This document shows positions 21,771 to 31,030 of a stretch of DNA of 64,000 nucleotides, one piece after another. Below the pieces are notes generated by a model. The model did no database searches. It was not told where the DNA came from and saw only the letters and a list, made by a program, of their open reading frames with translations. A program made the position numbers and the translations under genes. How positions within the stretch are numbered: the first letter of the stretch is position 1; the number at the start of each line of letters is the position of its first letter. The stretch is from Virgibacillus indicus (GTDB lineage Bacteria; Bacillota; Bacilli; Bacillales; Amphibacillaceae): assembly GCF_002266285.1 (NCBI RefSeq), contig NZ_NPMS01000001.1, positions 310,001 to 374,000 of the forward strand, written 5' to 3'.

Positions 21771-22037
21771 ATGAGTTCAATTGATAAAACAATGAAATTT
21801 AATTTTTCGGAGGAACCATTCGACCAGGATATAAAAGAAATCCTGTTTACAGTGCATGGAGCACTGAAAGAAAAAGGATACAATCCGATTAATCAGATTG
21901 TGGGTTATTTGTTATCTGGTGACCCTGCGTACATTCCAAGATACAAAGATGCGCGTAATTTAATCCGAAAGATAGAACGTGATGAGGTCATTGAAGAACT
22001 CGTGAAATTTTATCTGGAACAGCAAAAGGATAAGTAA
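21771..22037 (+). CDS. ireB: IreB family regulatory phosphoprotein
   Basis: The 88-residue protein matches the IreB/UPF0297 (YrzL) family in length and sequence ([30 protein letters not shown]-type basic tail). In Enterococcus, IreB is phosphorylated on N-terminal threonines by the PASTA kinase IreK and limits cephalosporin resistance. It is followed directly by ruvX with no gap, as in other Firmicutes. Confidence 0.93.
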   Translation: MSSIDKTMKFNFSEEPFDQDIKEILFTVHGALKEKGYNPINQIVGYLLSGDPAYIPRYKDARNLIRKIERDEVIEELVKFYLEQQKDK

Positions 22038-22451
22038 ATGAAAATCATGGGACTGGATGTTGGCTCTAAAACAATTGGAGTGGCAGTAAGTGATGAATTG
22101 GGATGGACTGCCCAAGGACTTACAACAATCAAATGGAGTGAAGATGATATTCATTCTGCTGATGACGAATTAAAGATAATAATCGAGCAGCATCATGTCG
22201 ATAAAGTTGTTGTAGGTCTTCCCAAAAACATGAATGGTACCATTGGAGAAAGAGGTATAGCATCCGAAAACTATGCGAAACATATAGAAAGCAAATTTAA
22301 TATCCCAACAGTATTATGGGATGAAAGATTGACAACGGTTGCTGCGGAACGAATACTTCTGGAAGCTGACATGAGCAGAAAAAAAAGAAAAAAAGTAATT
22401 GATAAAATGGCAGCAGTTATGATTCTTCAAGGATTTCTCGACCAAAAATAA
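22038..22451 (+). CDS. ruvX: RuvX/YqgF-family nuclease (pre-16S rRNA processing)
   Basis: The 137-residue protein has an RNase H-like fold. The first catalytic Asp is in [14 protein letters not shown] (D7), a VGLPKNMNG loop is near 60 and WDERLTT near 94. The family acts in Holliday-junction resolution or 16S rRNA 5'-end maturation. The ATG directly follows the ireB stop, with AAAGGAT inside ireB as ribosome binding site. Confidence 0.95.
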   Translation: MKIMGLDVGSKTIGVAVSDELGWTAQGLTTIKWSEDDIHSADDELKIIIEQHHVDKVVVGLPKNMNGTIGERGIASENYAKHIESKFNIPTVLWDERLTTVAAERILLEADMSRKKRKKVIDKMAAVMILQGFLDQK

Positions 22452-22463
22452 AGGGGTGAAACA

Positions 22464-22751
22464 ATGGCTTTGGAAGAAAAAGAGCGAATAATAATTCCAG
22501 ATGAAAATGGTGAAGAACATTTATTTGAGGTATTGTTTACATTTGATGTAGATGAGACAAAACAATCCTATATTGCAGTAATACCGGTGGAACAAGCAGA
22601 AGATGAAGAAGTTGAAGTATATGCTTTTCGCTATGAAGAAAAAGATGAAGATGACAACGATTTATCACTTTTTCCTATTGAATCGGATGAAGAGTGGGAA
22701 ATAGTCGAAGAGATGCTCCATACATTAGCAGATGAAGAGAATGAAGAATAA
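22464..22751 (+). CDS. DUF1292 family protein (YrzB-like)
   Basis: This highly acidic 95-residue protein has the DUF1292 pattern: DENGEEHLFEVLFTFDVDE at the N-terminus and a run of Glu and Asp at the C-terminus. It is the last gene of the alaS-ireB-ruvX-yrzB group and is followed by a strong terminator. Its biochemical role is unknown. Confidence 0.92.
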   Translation: MALEEKERIIIPDENGEEHLFEVLFTFDVDETKQSYIAVIPVEQAEDEEVEVYAFRYEEKDEDDNDLSLFPIESDEEWEIVEEMLHTLADEENEE

Positions 22752-22770
22752 TTCTGGTGTTTGATGATAA

Positions 22771-22807
22771 GAGCTGATGTCAATCTTAGACATCAGCTCT
22801 TTTGATT
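22771..22807 (+). terminator. Rho-independent terminator after the DUF1292 gene
   Basis: GAGCTGATGTC (22771-22781) pairs perfectly with GACATCAGCTC (22789-22799) across a 7-base loop, followed by TTTTGATTTTT. Confidence 0.95.
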
Positions 22808-22883
22808 TTTCCTCCATTATATTTCATAATGGAATATCCTGTAGAATTTTAGTATAATATACCGGATGAGAGGGGGATACGGA

Positions 22884-23996
22884 ATGTCCAAAAAGAAAAG
22901 TAAATTTAAGGACAACCTCATTGCTCGAAATGAAGAAGCAAGTACTGTAAGAAAAATTGTTTCTATAATTGTTATTTCTCTGATTCTTATCTTGGTTATT
23001 GGTGGGATTTCGGGTTATATGTATGTTAAATCAGCATTAGAGCCTGTTGAGCCGGGCAGTGATGAAAATATAAATGTAGAAATTCCAATAGGATCATCTA
23101 CGTCTGCTATCGCTTCATTATTAGAGGAAAATGGAATTATAAAAGACAGTCGTGTTTTTCGTTTTTACATAAAGTTTAAAAATGAATCCGGCTTCCAGGC
23201 AGGGGAATATACTTTCTCACCTGCGATGAAAATTGATGAAATTATCGAATCACTTAAAAGTGGAATTGTTATGGCTGATCCAACGTATACGATAACCATC
23301 CCCGAAGGAAAAACGATCGAAGAGATGGCTGCCATTTATGCAGGGAAATTAGGCTTTACAGAAGATGAATTTCTTGAAAAGGTAAATGACAGGGCTTATG
23401 TTGAACAATTAATAGACGCATATCCAAATATCTTATCGGACGAGATCTTGGACCCTGAAATTAAATACCCGCTTGAGGGCTACCTATTTGCAGCAACGTA
23501 TAATTTTTATGAAGAAGAACCAACGGTAGAATCTGTGATTATGGAGATGCTGAATAAATCTCAGGCAGTTATATCACCCTTTATCGATGAGATAGCGGCA
23601 AGGGATTTTACAGTCCATGAAGCAGTTACGTTTGCTTCACTCGTTGAAAAAGAGTCAGGTTCCCAGGAACAGCGTCAACAAATTGCTGGTGTATTTTATA
23701 ATCGATTGGACGAGCCTATGAAATTACAGACAGATCCAACCGTTGCATATGCATTAGGTGAACATCTGGCAAAAACAACACTGGACGATTTGGAAGTTGA
23801 ATCACCATATAACACTTACTATGTAGATGGTTTGCCAATCGGTCCGATAGCTAACTTTGCCGAAAGCTCGTTAGAAGCTGTTATTAATCCGGAAGAATCG
23901 GATAATTTATATTTTTTACATGATGGTGACGGAAACATATATTATGCAGAAACACATGACGAGCACCTGATAAATAAAGAAGAGCATATTAATTAA
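22884..23996 (+). CDS. mltG: Endolytic murein transglycosylase MltG
   Basis: This 370-residue protein has one transmembrane segment (about 27-52) and an extracellular YceG-like domain. The catalytic glutamate is in SLVEKESGSQEQR, followed by the conserved VFYNRL, TDPTVAYALG and SPYNTY motifs. MltG cuts nascent glycan strands to end their elongation. An ATG at 22866 is in frame, but the AGAGGGGG lies inside that extension and fits the ATG at 22884. It has its own transcription unit after a terminator. Confidence 0.95.
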   Translation: MSKKKSKFKDNLIARNEEASTVRKIVSIIVISLILILVIGGISGYMYVKSALEPVEPGSDENINVEIPIGSSTSAIASLLEENGIIKDSRVFRFYIKFKNESGFQAGEYTFSPAMKIDEIIESLKSGIVMADPTYTITIPEGKTIEEMAAIYAGKLGFTEDEFLEKVNDRAYVEQLIDAYPNILSDEILDPEIKYPLEGYLFAATYNFYEEEPTVESVIMEMLNKSQAVISPFIDEIAARDFTVHEAVTFASLVEKESGSQEQRQQIAGVFYNRLDEPMKLQTDPTVAYALGEHLAKTTLDDLEVESPYNTYYVDGLPIGPIANFAESSLEAVINPEESDNLYFLHDGDGNIYYAETHDEHLINKEEHIN

Positions 23997-24003
23997 ATTT
24001 AAA

Positions 24004-24040
24004 GGAAGTGTGAAATCATTTTTTCACATTTCCAATTTTT
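24004..24040 (+). terminator. Rho-independent terminator after mltG
   Basis: GGAAGTGTGAAA (24004-24015) pairs with TTTCACATTTCC (24022-24033), with one G-T pair, followed by AATTTTTAT. Confidence 0.85.
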
Positions 24041-24099
24041 ATACGTAATACAGGCTCTTTTCATAAGCTTTGTTGCATTTTAAACTACACATTTGATGG

Positions 24100-24604
24100 A
24101 AACTGCGAACTACTTGAAATGATGGTTGGGCGACCGCTGCGGAAATACACTTCGCTTTCCGCGGGCTCGCGATGAGCCTCCTCGGTCGCAAAGAACGCTC
24201 CCTGTGGGGTCTCATCGTCTTCGCTTTCCCGCAGGACAAGGAAAGCTACGGAAGCAATGCATCGCACGCAGAAAATCGATCTGTATTTTCAAGGAGTCTC
24301 AGTGTATTTCCTTCGCTAGTATTCAGGTTACTACCGATGAACTGTATTATCATTAAATATACAAACATCAAACCACTAACCAGTTCGGGTGAGCGAAGGG
24401 CGGTGACTCCTCGAAAAAGAAAAACACTTTTTCTTCGTGCGATGTCACGCTGACGTAGCCTTCCTTGTTCTGCGGAAATAGCACGAGTCCAGACCTGAGC
24501 AGAGTAGTTTTCTCGAGGAGGCTGAGGCCGTGCCCTAAGGATGCGCATCCGCCCGGAGCGATTCCGAACGGCGATTTTAGCAGATGCTAAGTAGGTCGCA
24601 GTTT
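24100..24604. repeat. GC-rich composite repeat element with inverted ends
   Basis: The gap between mltG and the methyltransferase (675 bases) holds no believable gene. It is bounded by AAACTGCGAACTACTT (24100-24115) and its near-perfect inverse AAGTAGGTCGCAGTTT (24589-24604), matching at 15 of 16 positions. Inside are two palindromic modules. One runs from about 24136 to 24320 (CTGCGGAAATACACTTCG ... GTGTATTTCCTTCGC), and one from about 24390 to 24577 (CTCCTCGAAAAAGAAAAACA ... CTCGAGGAGGCTGAGG). Base composition is much richer in GC than the flanks. The short ORFs on both strands only reflect this symmetry. It looks like a MITE-like or dispersed intergenic repeat, and from memory similar modules recur in halotolerant Bacillaceae genomes. 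Confidence 0.75.
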
Positions 24605-24672
24605 ATAGATTTTGAGTCAATAACAATCACAATTTTTTAGAAGACAGCCTAATACAAAAACGAGGTTTTTGC

Positions 24673-25314
24673 ATGGATGAACAAATAATAAATTATTTAC
24701 AGCAAACATTGCCAGAAAAGAAAGCGTGGGTAATGGAACTGGAGAATCAAGCCAAGAGGGACAATGTTCCAATAATGGATCCAGTCAGTATGAACTTCAC
24801 TATGCAGCTGATAAGACTGAAGAAACCAAAAAAAATATTGGAAATTGGTACGGCGATAGGTTATTCCGCATTACGAATGCTGGAGGCTTATCCTGACGCA
24901 TCCATTACTACAATAGAGAAGGATGAAGGACGCTATCACCAAGCAATTGATAATATAAATAAACAAAATAAAGAAGAGAATATTACAGTTATACTCGGGG
25001 ATGCATTAGAAAAGATAAGTGATTTAGCAAAGAATGAAGAAGTTTTTGATTTTATTTTCATTGATGCAGCAAAAGGACAGTATAAACGATTTTTCGAACT
25101 GGCTAGTCCCCTTTTAGATCATAATGGCTTAATTCTCTCTGATAATGTATTATTTAGAGGGCATGTAGCCGTACCGGATAATGCTCATCCAAGACATAAA
25201 AAAATGGTGGAAAAAATTCGGCAGTACAATGAATTACTTGTGCAACATCCTGATTTCACAACATCCATTGTGCCAATTGGTGATGGTATTGCCATTAGCC
25301 TTAAAAACAGTTGA
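24673..25314 (+). CDS. SAM-dependent O-methyltransferase (YrrM-like)
   Basis: The 213-residue protein belongs to the class I methyltransferase family related to catechol and caffeoyl-CoA O-methyltransferases. The SAM site is [15 protein letters not shown] (near 55-69) and the metal-binding segment is [24 protein letters not shown] follows near 156. The conserved Asp and Asn residues suggest a divalent-metal-dependent enzyme. B. subtilis YrrM lies between mltG and udk; related enzymes methylate 5-hydroxyuridine in tRNA (TrmR), which makes that role likely. Confidence 0.88.
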   Translation: MDEQIINYLQQTLPEKKAWVMELENQAKRDNVPIMDPVSMNFTMQLIRLKKPKKILEIGTAIGYSALRMLEAYPDASITTIEKDEGRYHQAIDNINKQNKEENITVILGDALEKISDLAKNEEVFDFIFIDAAKGQYKRFFELASPLLDHNGLILSDNVLFRGHVAVPDNAHPRHKKMVEKIRQYNELLVQHPDFTTSIVPIGDGIAISLKNS

Positions 25315-25331
25315 AAGGGGCATTAATTTTA

Positions 25332-25967
25332 ATGAAAAACAAACCAGTCGTTATTGGTGTTGCTGGTGGAAGCGGCAGCGGGAAAACATCTGTAACCCGT
25401 TCCATATGCAAACGCTTTTCGGATAAAACAATTCTTGTCATTGAACAGGATTATTATTATAAGGATCAGAGCCACCTTCCTTTAGAGGAAAGGTTAAATA
25501 CAAATTATGATCATCCATTGGCATTTGACAATGATCTGCTGATTGAGCATCTCCACACTTTAATGGATCACCAGTCCATTGAGAAGCCTGTATATGATTA
25601 TAAAATTCATACCCGTTCTGATGAAACAGTTTTAGTTGAACCCAAGGAAGTAATCATTCTTGAAGGAATTCTTATATTGGAAGATCCTAGGTTAGTTGAT
25701 CTGATGGATATTAAGGTATTTGTGGATACCGATGCTGATTTAAGGATTATCCGCCGCCTGCTAAGGGATTTAAAAGAGCGGGGGAGAACATTGGATTCTG
25801 TAATTGATCAATATTTGAGCAATGTCAGACCATCCCATTTACAATTTATCGAACCGACAAAACGTTATGCAGATATTATAATTCCTGAAGGTGGTCAGAA
25901 TCATGTAGCTATTGATATAATGGCTACCAAAATAGAAACGATTTTGTCGAAAAACAGAAATAAATAA
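25332..25967 (+). CDS. udk: Uridine kinase
   Basis: The 211-residue P-loop kinase phosphorylates uridine and cytidine for pyrimidine salvage. Walker [13 protein letters not shown] is near residues 8-19, and the [10 protein letters not shown] and [13 protein letters not shown] segments are diagnostic. An in-frame TTG at 25311 overlaps the methyltransferase stop. GAAAGGGG lies after it and fits the ATG at 25332, which also gives the standard length. Confidence 0.96.
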   Translation: MKNKPVVIGVAGGSGSGKTSVTRSICKRFSDKTILVIEQDYYYKDQSHLPLEERLNTNYDHPLAFDNDLLIEHLHTLMDHQSIEKPVYDYKIHTRSDETVLVEPKEVIILEGILILEDPRLVDLMDIKVFVDTDADLRIIRRLLRDLKERGRTLDSVIDQYLSNVRPSHLQFIEPTKRYADIIIPEGGQNHVAIDIMATKIETILSKNRNK

Positions 25968-26103
25968 TTATCCGTTACGTATTGAAAATTTAAATATATT
26001 CTGCCATAGTAATGTTTAGTATATTTATTATGTATAGTTATATAAGCAAGTGCAATAAATTGCTTTTTCGTATTTGGAAGATATAAAAAGGAGTGTTTTT
26101 ATA

Positions 26104-26580
26104 ATGGCAATAGAGAAAAGTTATTACATGACGCAAGAGGGGAAACAGAAAATAGAAGAGGAACTGCATTATTTAAAAACGGAAAGAAGGCAGGAAGTTG
26201 TTGAACGAATAAAAGTAGCCCGGGATTTTGGGGATCTGTCTGAGAACTCTGAGTATGATGCTGCCAAAGATGAGCAAGCGTTTGTTGAATCGCGAATTGC
26301 ACAGGTTGAGAAAATGATACGCAATGCAGTCATTATTGAAAGTGACAATGATAATCCAGATCTTGTGTCCTTAGGTAAATCGGTAACATTTAAAGAATTG
26401 CCTGATGGAGAAGAAGAAACCTACACAATTGTTGGGAGTGCAGAAGCGGATCCATTTGAAGGAAAAATATCAAATGATTCTCCAATGGCAAGAAGTCTTA
26501 TCGGCCAGGAGATTGGTGCAGAGGTTTCTGTAGTTACCCCAGGTGGAGATATACAAGTTAAAATTGTTAATGTAGAGTAA
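26104..26580 (+). CDS. greA: Transcription elongation factor GreA
   Basis: The 158-residue protein has an N-terminal coiled-coil hairpin with acidic tip residues ([20 protein letters not shown] region, about 38-57) and a C-terminal FKBP-like domain. GreA rescues backtracked RNA polymerase by stimulating transcript cleavage. The ATG after AAAAGGAG is chosen over the upstream in-frame TTG at 26074. It is followed by a strong bidirectional terminator. In B. subtilis, pbpI and yrrS come next; here the accessory region begins. Confidence 0.97.
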   Translation: MAIEKSYYMTQEGKQKIEEELHYLKTERRQEVVERIKVARDFGDLSENSEYDAAKDEQAFVESRIAQVEKMIRNAVIIESDNDNPDLVSLGKSVTFKELPDGEEETYTIVGSAEADPFEGKISNDSPMARSLIGQEIGAEVSVVTPGGDIQVKIVNVE

Positions 26581-26585
26581 AAGCT

Positions 26586-26622
26586 AATAGAGGCTTGCCG
26601 ATATCACCGGCAAGCCTCTATT
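26586..26622. terminator. Bidirectional terminator between greA and the TcaA-like gene
   Basis: AATAGAGGCTTGCCG (26586-26600) pairs with CGGCAAGCCTCTATT (26608-26622) across 7 bases, with AT-rich flanks on both sides. It serves two convergent genes. Confidence 0.93.
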
Positions 26623-28059
26623 TTAATTATCAAATGTGAATTCCTGCTTGTTCCGCGTCGAAAGATGGAAATATTCATTTTCAATCTTATGAAGTTTCCA
26701 GGCAGACTCCTTTTCATCATAGAGGAGAGTCAGCCCTTTTGATGCTGTGTACTGCTGTTTCTCCTCGTCCCTCAGGAGCCAGCTTAAATTGCCGAATGCA
26801 TGCCCCTCAGGCTCATGTAGAATATAGTGTACTCTCAGTGTTATGGTATATCCCTTGAGATTCTCATCATATTCAGGAAAGGTTATTTTTGAGTTATCAT
26901 ATTCCGCTTTTACTAATCTGCCTTCATAGGGGGAATCCCAGTCGCTTGTGAACTCCAGGTGTTCCTCCAGGTCTTTTTTAATATTATCTGTTGCTCCCTC
27001 ATGTAAAACCGATGTATCCCGTTTTGTAAGAGAATCAATATAAGAGATGAAGATTTCATTCAGGCGTTCCATCAAAGCGATTTTTTCAACTTCCTGGAAT
27101 ACATCAATATCATCAAATTCAACACTTCCTGAACTGACCGTTTTTTCCTCGCTTTTTATGCTCCCCCATGGAAATTCTTTATGTATTTGAACAGTATCAG
27201 AAGAATCCTCGGGGAATTTTCCTATTAAGTTATCTCCCTCATTTATGATAATATCTGTTTCTTCGCCGTTGACTAATAACCGATATTCATCATAATCAGA
27301 TTCAATAGTGACCTCTGTCAGTGGAAGTCCAATTTCATGCCTAATGGTATCCTCTCCGGTTTCAAACGCATTAATCTCATCCTCTGTTTCTGTATTTGTA
27401 TAGCTATTTTGATAGCTTGCACCAACTACATGGGTCCCAGGCATATATGGACCGAATGTCTCTTCATAATTTTCTCCCGAAGAAGAAGCAACGTTTTCGC
27501 CATTTATAGATAAGTCGATTCCATCATTCTGAGTAAACAATGTTATATAAATGGGAACGACCTCCAGTTTATATTCATCGAAAAACAGCCATTTCTTTTC
27601 TCCTTTTTTCAGGTTCAGAGTTCCATGATTACCCTGTGTACCCTGGGCGGTTCCATAAGCATTTAAATAACCCCCCTGATCATTGAGCTTCCCTAACAGA
27701 TTTTTAAAGATATCAGGGTTGTCTGATAAAAATTCAATGAGATTTGCTGCGCTCTGGGCATTAATAGATAATGACTCATCGGAAGAAGTCAGCAAGCTAT
27801 GTATTTCATCAGGATTATTATTTTTAACTGCTTGTTCAAAAGTCTCAATAGTATTTTCTGGAGTAAACCTGGCCTTTCCCACAAAATAAAAAGTAATTGC
27901 TCCTGCTAATAAAAGGATGATTGCACCGGTCAGTGCGATTACTTTTTTTCCTGGTTTCTTTTTAGCAGGAAAATGTCTTTGGGACGATAATTGAGCTCCG
28001 CATTCAGAACAAAATTGATTCTGTTTCTTATTTTCCTTGCCGCAATTTGAACATTTCAT
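26623..28059 (-). CDS. TcaA/YvbJ-like zinc-ribbon membrane protein
   Basis: The 478-residue protein begins with a zinc ribbon (C3, C6, C17, C20: CSNCG and CSECG). One transmembrane helix follows (about 41-60), then a large extracytoplasmic region with the repeated TcaA-type domains and a C-terminal NTF2-like part. In Staphylococcus, TcaA influences glycopeptide susceptibility and cell-wall assembly; the role in Bacillaceae is unclear. The ATG at 28059 has AAGGGGTG correctly spaced, so the upstream GTG is not used. It stands alone, convergent with greA and divergent from the pilus locus. Confidence 0.85.
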   Translation of the reverse strand: MKCSNCGKENKKQNQFCSECGAQLSSQRHFPAKKKPGKKVIALTGAIILLLAGAITFYFVGKARFTPENTIETFEQAVKNNNPDEIHSLLTSSDESLSINAQSAANLIEFLSDNPDIFKNLLGKLNDQGGYLNAYGTAQGTQGNHGTLNLKKGEKKWLFFDEYKLEVVPIYITLFTQNDGIDLSINGENVASSSGENYEETFGPYMPGTHVVGASYQNSYTNTETEDEINAFETGEDTIRHEIGLPLTEVTIESDYDEYRLLVNGEETDIIINEGDNLIGKFPEDSSDTVQIHKEFPWGSIKSEEKTVSSGSVEFDDIDVFQEVEKIALMERLNEIFISYIDSLTKRDTSVLHEGATDNIKKDLEEHLEFTSDWDSPYEGRLVKAEYDNSKITFPEYDENLKGYTITLRVHYILHEPEGHAFGNLSWLLRDEEKQQYTASKGLTLLYDEKESAWKLHKIENEYFHLSTRNKQEFTFDN

Positions 28060-28661
28060 AGATTGCACCCCTTATTATTTCATCTTTTTAATCGTAACAC
28101 AGGAATAACATAAAAAAATGCAACTAATATACTGTTTAAATTATTTTTAAATGGGTATTTATTAATTATCTGCAATAAACATCCAAACTTTAGGGGGGGT
28201 TATTTAGAAAGAGAAAAGTGATTAAAAACCAATAGATAAAAGCTTTCGAGACCTTGTTGAAGAAATTGATCAATATTACAATTCTGTTACAAAAATGTAA
28301 ATTTTCATCCGGATTAAACAATTAATAGGAATAAAGAACCGAACAATAAGAATCATCAATGGAGTTTTAACATAATTTCAATTTTTCAAGGAATTAAAGA
28401 ACATGTATATTATTGATGAAAATATTAAAAAATGATAAATATCACATTAAAACACATACTTTTTTAAATGAATATTAAAAAAGATATGGATTTAGTTATT
28501 GAAAACTATGCATAGGTTATATTTGTCTCGAATTCAAGATAAAAATCCGTATATATATAGGAAAAAATGACTGTTTTTGTGTTTTTAGCTTTTATTTTGT
28601 GACATTTTTAGTAATATTTATAGGAGATTATATTCTTAAGAAGATATTTGGTGGTGTATAA
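28060..28661. other. AT-rich divergent control region upstream of the Tad locus
   Basis: About 600 bases without a coding frame separate the TcaA-like gene from the first pilus gene, the longest promoter region in the accessory block. A candidate SigA promoter is TTGTTG (28254-28259), 17 bases, TACAAT (28277-28282). It would leave a leader of nearly 400 bases. A run of seven G near 28193 and several AT tracts are visible, but no clear riboswitch or terminator. Confidence 0.4.
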
Positions 28662-29792
28662 ATGAAAAAAATCCGTATTGTGATTGCAGACAACAATTTG
28701 AGCTATTTGGAATCATTATCATCCTATATGCGCTCATCAAATGAAACATCCAGATTTATAGTTACATATTTTTCGGATAAGGAAAAGCTAAAGTCATATA
28801 TGAGCGAAGAGGCTAATATTGATATTTTATTGATAAACCCTCAAATGTATAGCGATGATCTAATCCTGAAGCCTCAAATAACTGTCATATTGCTTGAAGA
28901 TGATTTATTCGCTGCTGGAAATAAATCGTATGAAGCAGTATACAGATATCAGCGGTTGAACCAGCTGGTTTCCAGTGTCCTTTCTATTTACTATGAACGG
29001 AATGAGACTGCGGGGAAATTACTGGCGAGAAGTAAACAAACGAAAGTTCTATCAGTGTATTCACCTGTTGGAGGGTCAGGAAAAACTACAGTTGCAGTCA
29101 ATTTATCCAAGCAGCTGGCGTTAAATAATTCAAAAGTATTTTATTTGAATCTTGAAGTTTTTAATTCAACAAAATTATATTTCACATCACCTGAAGACGA
29201 TCCATCTCTGCAAATCTTTTATTATGTGAAGGCGGAATCCAAACAGCTCCTTTCAAAAATAGAAGGATTAAAGAAATACGATCCATATTCCATGGTTGAT
29301 TACTTTGATTTGGAAATCAGCGGAGATGAGATGCTTGAAATGAATGAACAGAACGTGAAAACCCTGATTGACGGTATAGTCGGGACTGGAGTTTATGATT
29401 ATGTGATTGTTGATTTGGATAGTTCATTGGCCGAAAGGAACATTGCCGTTCTTAAAGACTGTGATCAAGTGATTTGGAATATTTCAAATGATGTGCAGAG
29501 TTTATTGAAGACAAAAGCTTTTTTCGAAGAAGAGGAAAAACTGGTTGGTAAAGAAAATATTGTGAAGGATAAATTAATTGTTATTATTAACAAATATGCA
29601 GGTACAATGACCGGGCACATGGAGGAATTTGGGATTACAGTTGATGGCTATCTGCCATTCATACCTAACTGGTCGTCAGTCCAGTCCAGTACAGAAATAC
29701 TTGGGAATGAAATCTTCAATCAGGAAATTCAAGCTATCATTCATGAAAAAATCAAGAATGAGATGGAGGGAGCTGCCACTGTTGGAGAATGA
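28662..29792 (+). CDS. cpaE: CpaE/TadZ-like pilus assembly ATPase with degenerate receiver domain
   Basis: The protein has 376 residues. The first 110 or so fold like a response-regulator receiver (IRIVIADNN start), but the phospho-acceptor position reads INPQ, so it is probably not phosphorylated. A MinD/ParA-like ATPase follows, with the P-loop SPVGGSGKTT near residue 137. The signature lysine of the deviant Walker A (KGG) is replaced by Val, as often seen in TadZ proteins. TadZ localises the pilus machine at the pole or membrane. It is the first gene of the pilus train and overlaps cpaF. Confidence 0.85.
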   Translation: MKKIRIVIADNNLSYLESLSSYMRSSNETSRFIVTYFSDKEKLKSYMSEEANIDILLINPQMYSDDLILKPQITVILLEDDLFAAGNKSYEAVYRYQRLNQLVSSVLSIYYERNETAGKLLARSKQTKVLSVYSPVGGSGKTTVAVNLSKQLALNNSKVFYLNLEVFNSTKLYFTSPEDDPSLQIFYYVKAESKQLLSKIEGLKKYDPYSMVDYFDLEISGDEMLEMNEQNVKTLIDGIVGTGVYDYVIVDLDSSLAERNIAVLKDCDQVIWNISNDVQSLLKTKAFFEEEEKLVGKENIVKDKLIVIINKYAGTMTGHMEEFGITVDGYLPFIPNWSSVQSSTEILGNEIFNQEIQAIIHEKIKNEMEGAATVGE

Positions 29793-31026
29793 ACAGGTGA
29801 TAAAAGATTTAATTATGCAGTTGCGTGAAACATTGGATTTAATGCATTCGATTAAAAATGATGAATTAAGAGAATATGTTGAAGCGGCAGTTTTTGATTA
29901 TGCAAAAGAGCATAAAATCAATTCAAGTGAAATTAAATATCTGGTTGAACGAATATTTAATGCTTTTAGAGGATACGATGTGCTGCAGCCTTTAATCGAT
30001 GATAAGACGATTACCGAGATTATGATTAATAATCATAAGGAAGTCTTCATTGAAAAAAATGGCGTCACCTCTCAGGTCAATATTCAATTTGAGAGTGAAC
30101 AGAAGCTTGAAGATATAATACAGGCAATTGTGTCCAGGGTTGACAGAGTAGTAAATGAATCTTCACCGATAGTCGATGCGAGACTGCAGGATGGTTCAAG
30201 GGTAAACGTAGTTCTTCCGCCGATTGCTTTAAAGGGGCCTGTCATGACCATTCGTAAATTCCCGGATAAGCCTCTTATGATAGAAGATTTGATTAAATTC
30301 GATTCACTTACACAGGATGCAGCAGACTTCTTACATAAACTGGTTGTCTCAAAATATAACATTTTCATCGGCGGCGGAACCGGATCCGGAAAAACAACCT
30401 TCCTGAATGTTTTAAGTAATTTTATCCCAATGGATGAGCGTATTATAACAATCGAAGATTCGGCTGAATTGCAAATTAAAAGTGTACCTAACCTTGTTAG
30501 TCTGGAGACGCGGAATGCTAACACAGAAGGAAAAGGGGAAATCTCAATCCGGGATTTGATCAGGTCTTCTCTGCGTATGAGACCTGACAGAATAATTGTT
30601 GGAGAGGTTCGCGGCGCTGAAGCATTAGACATGCTGCAGGCGATGAATACCGGCCACGACGGTTCACTTTCCACCGGACATGCCAACTCAACAAAAGATA
30701 TGCTTAGCAGGCTGGAAACAATGGTATTAAATGGTGCGAATTTGCCAGTAGAAGTAATTAGAAAGCAAATAAGTTCCGCAATTGATATTATGATTCATTT
30801 GATGCGCTTACGTGATAACTCAAGAAAAGTAGTTGCCATAAGTGAAATTATTGGTGTTGAAGGCGGAGAAGTAATATTGAATCCATTGTATGAATTCATC
30901 GAAGATTACGAAGATGAGAATGGAAAAGTTGTCGGTTCTCTAAAAGCAACAGGGAATACTTTAACGAATAAATCAAAAGCACAGTTGGCAGGGGTATCTG
31001 TCGATAAAGAATCAGTTAGCGGGTGA
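29782..31026 (+). CDS. cpaF: Tad pilus secretion ATPase CpaF/TadA
   Basis: This type II/IV secretion ATPase has 414 residues from the TTG start. Walker A is GGGTGSGKTTFLN, Walker B is in RPDRIIVGEVRGAEA, and the His box is STGHANS. It powers pilin polymerisation from the inner face of the membrane. The frame is open further upstream to 29629 inside cpaE, but GGAGGGAG at 29765-29772 is spaced nine bases from the TTG at 29782, giving an 11-base overlap. All catalytic motifs are intact. Confidence 0.93.
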   Translation: MENEQVIKDLIMQLRETLDLMHSIKNDELREYVEAAVFDYAKEHKINSSEIKYLVERIFNAFRGYDVLQPLIDDKTITEIMINNHKEVFIEKNGVTSQVNIQFESEQKLEDIIQAIVSRVDRVVNESSPIVDARLQDGSRVNVVLPPIALKGPVMTIRKFPDKPLMIEDLIKFDSLTQDAADFLHKLVVSKYNIFIGGGTGSGKTTFLNVLSNFIPMDERIITIEDSAELQIKSVPNLVSLETRNANTEGKGEISIRDLIRSSLRMRPDRIIVGEVRGAEALDMLQAMNTGHDGSLSTGHANSTKDMLSRLETMVLNGANLPVEVIRKQISSAIDIMIHLMRLRDNSRKVVAISEIIGVEGGEVILNPLYEFIEDYEDENGKVVGSLKATGNTLTNKSKAQLAGVSVDKESVSG

Positions 31027-31030
31027 AGAA

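Noticed and set aside
21491..21883. 130-codon reverse ORF over the alaS-ireB junction
   Set aside because: It is antisense to both genes and has no recognisable protein features.
24039..24548. Several overlapping ORFs of 60-100 codons on both strands
   Set aside because: They lie entirely in the palindromic GC-rich repeat, mirror each other, lack ribosome binding sites and have low-complexity basic translations.
28565..28585. Possible ComK box (A-run, spacer, T-run) upstream of the Tad locus
   Set aside because: The best match has a six-base rather than five-base spacer and no properly spaced second box in this AT-rich stretch.
29629..29781. N-terminal 51-codon extension of cpaF
   Set aside because: It lies out of frame inside the conserved end of cpaE and has no ribosome binding site; the TTG at 29782 has one.
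30084..30686. 200-codon reverse ORF inside cpaF
   Set aside because: It is antisense to a conserved ATPase with intact motifs; the translation is Ser-rich and has no domain or ribosome binding site. It is a codon-bias shadow.
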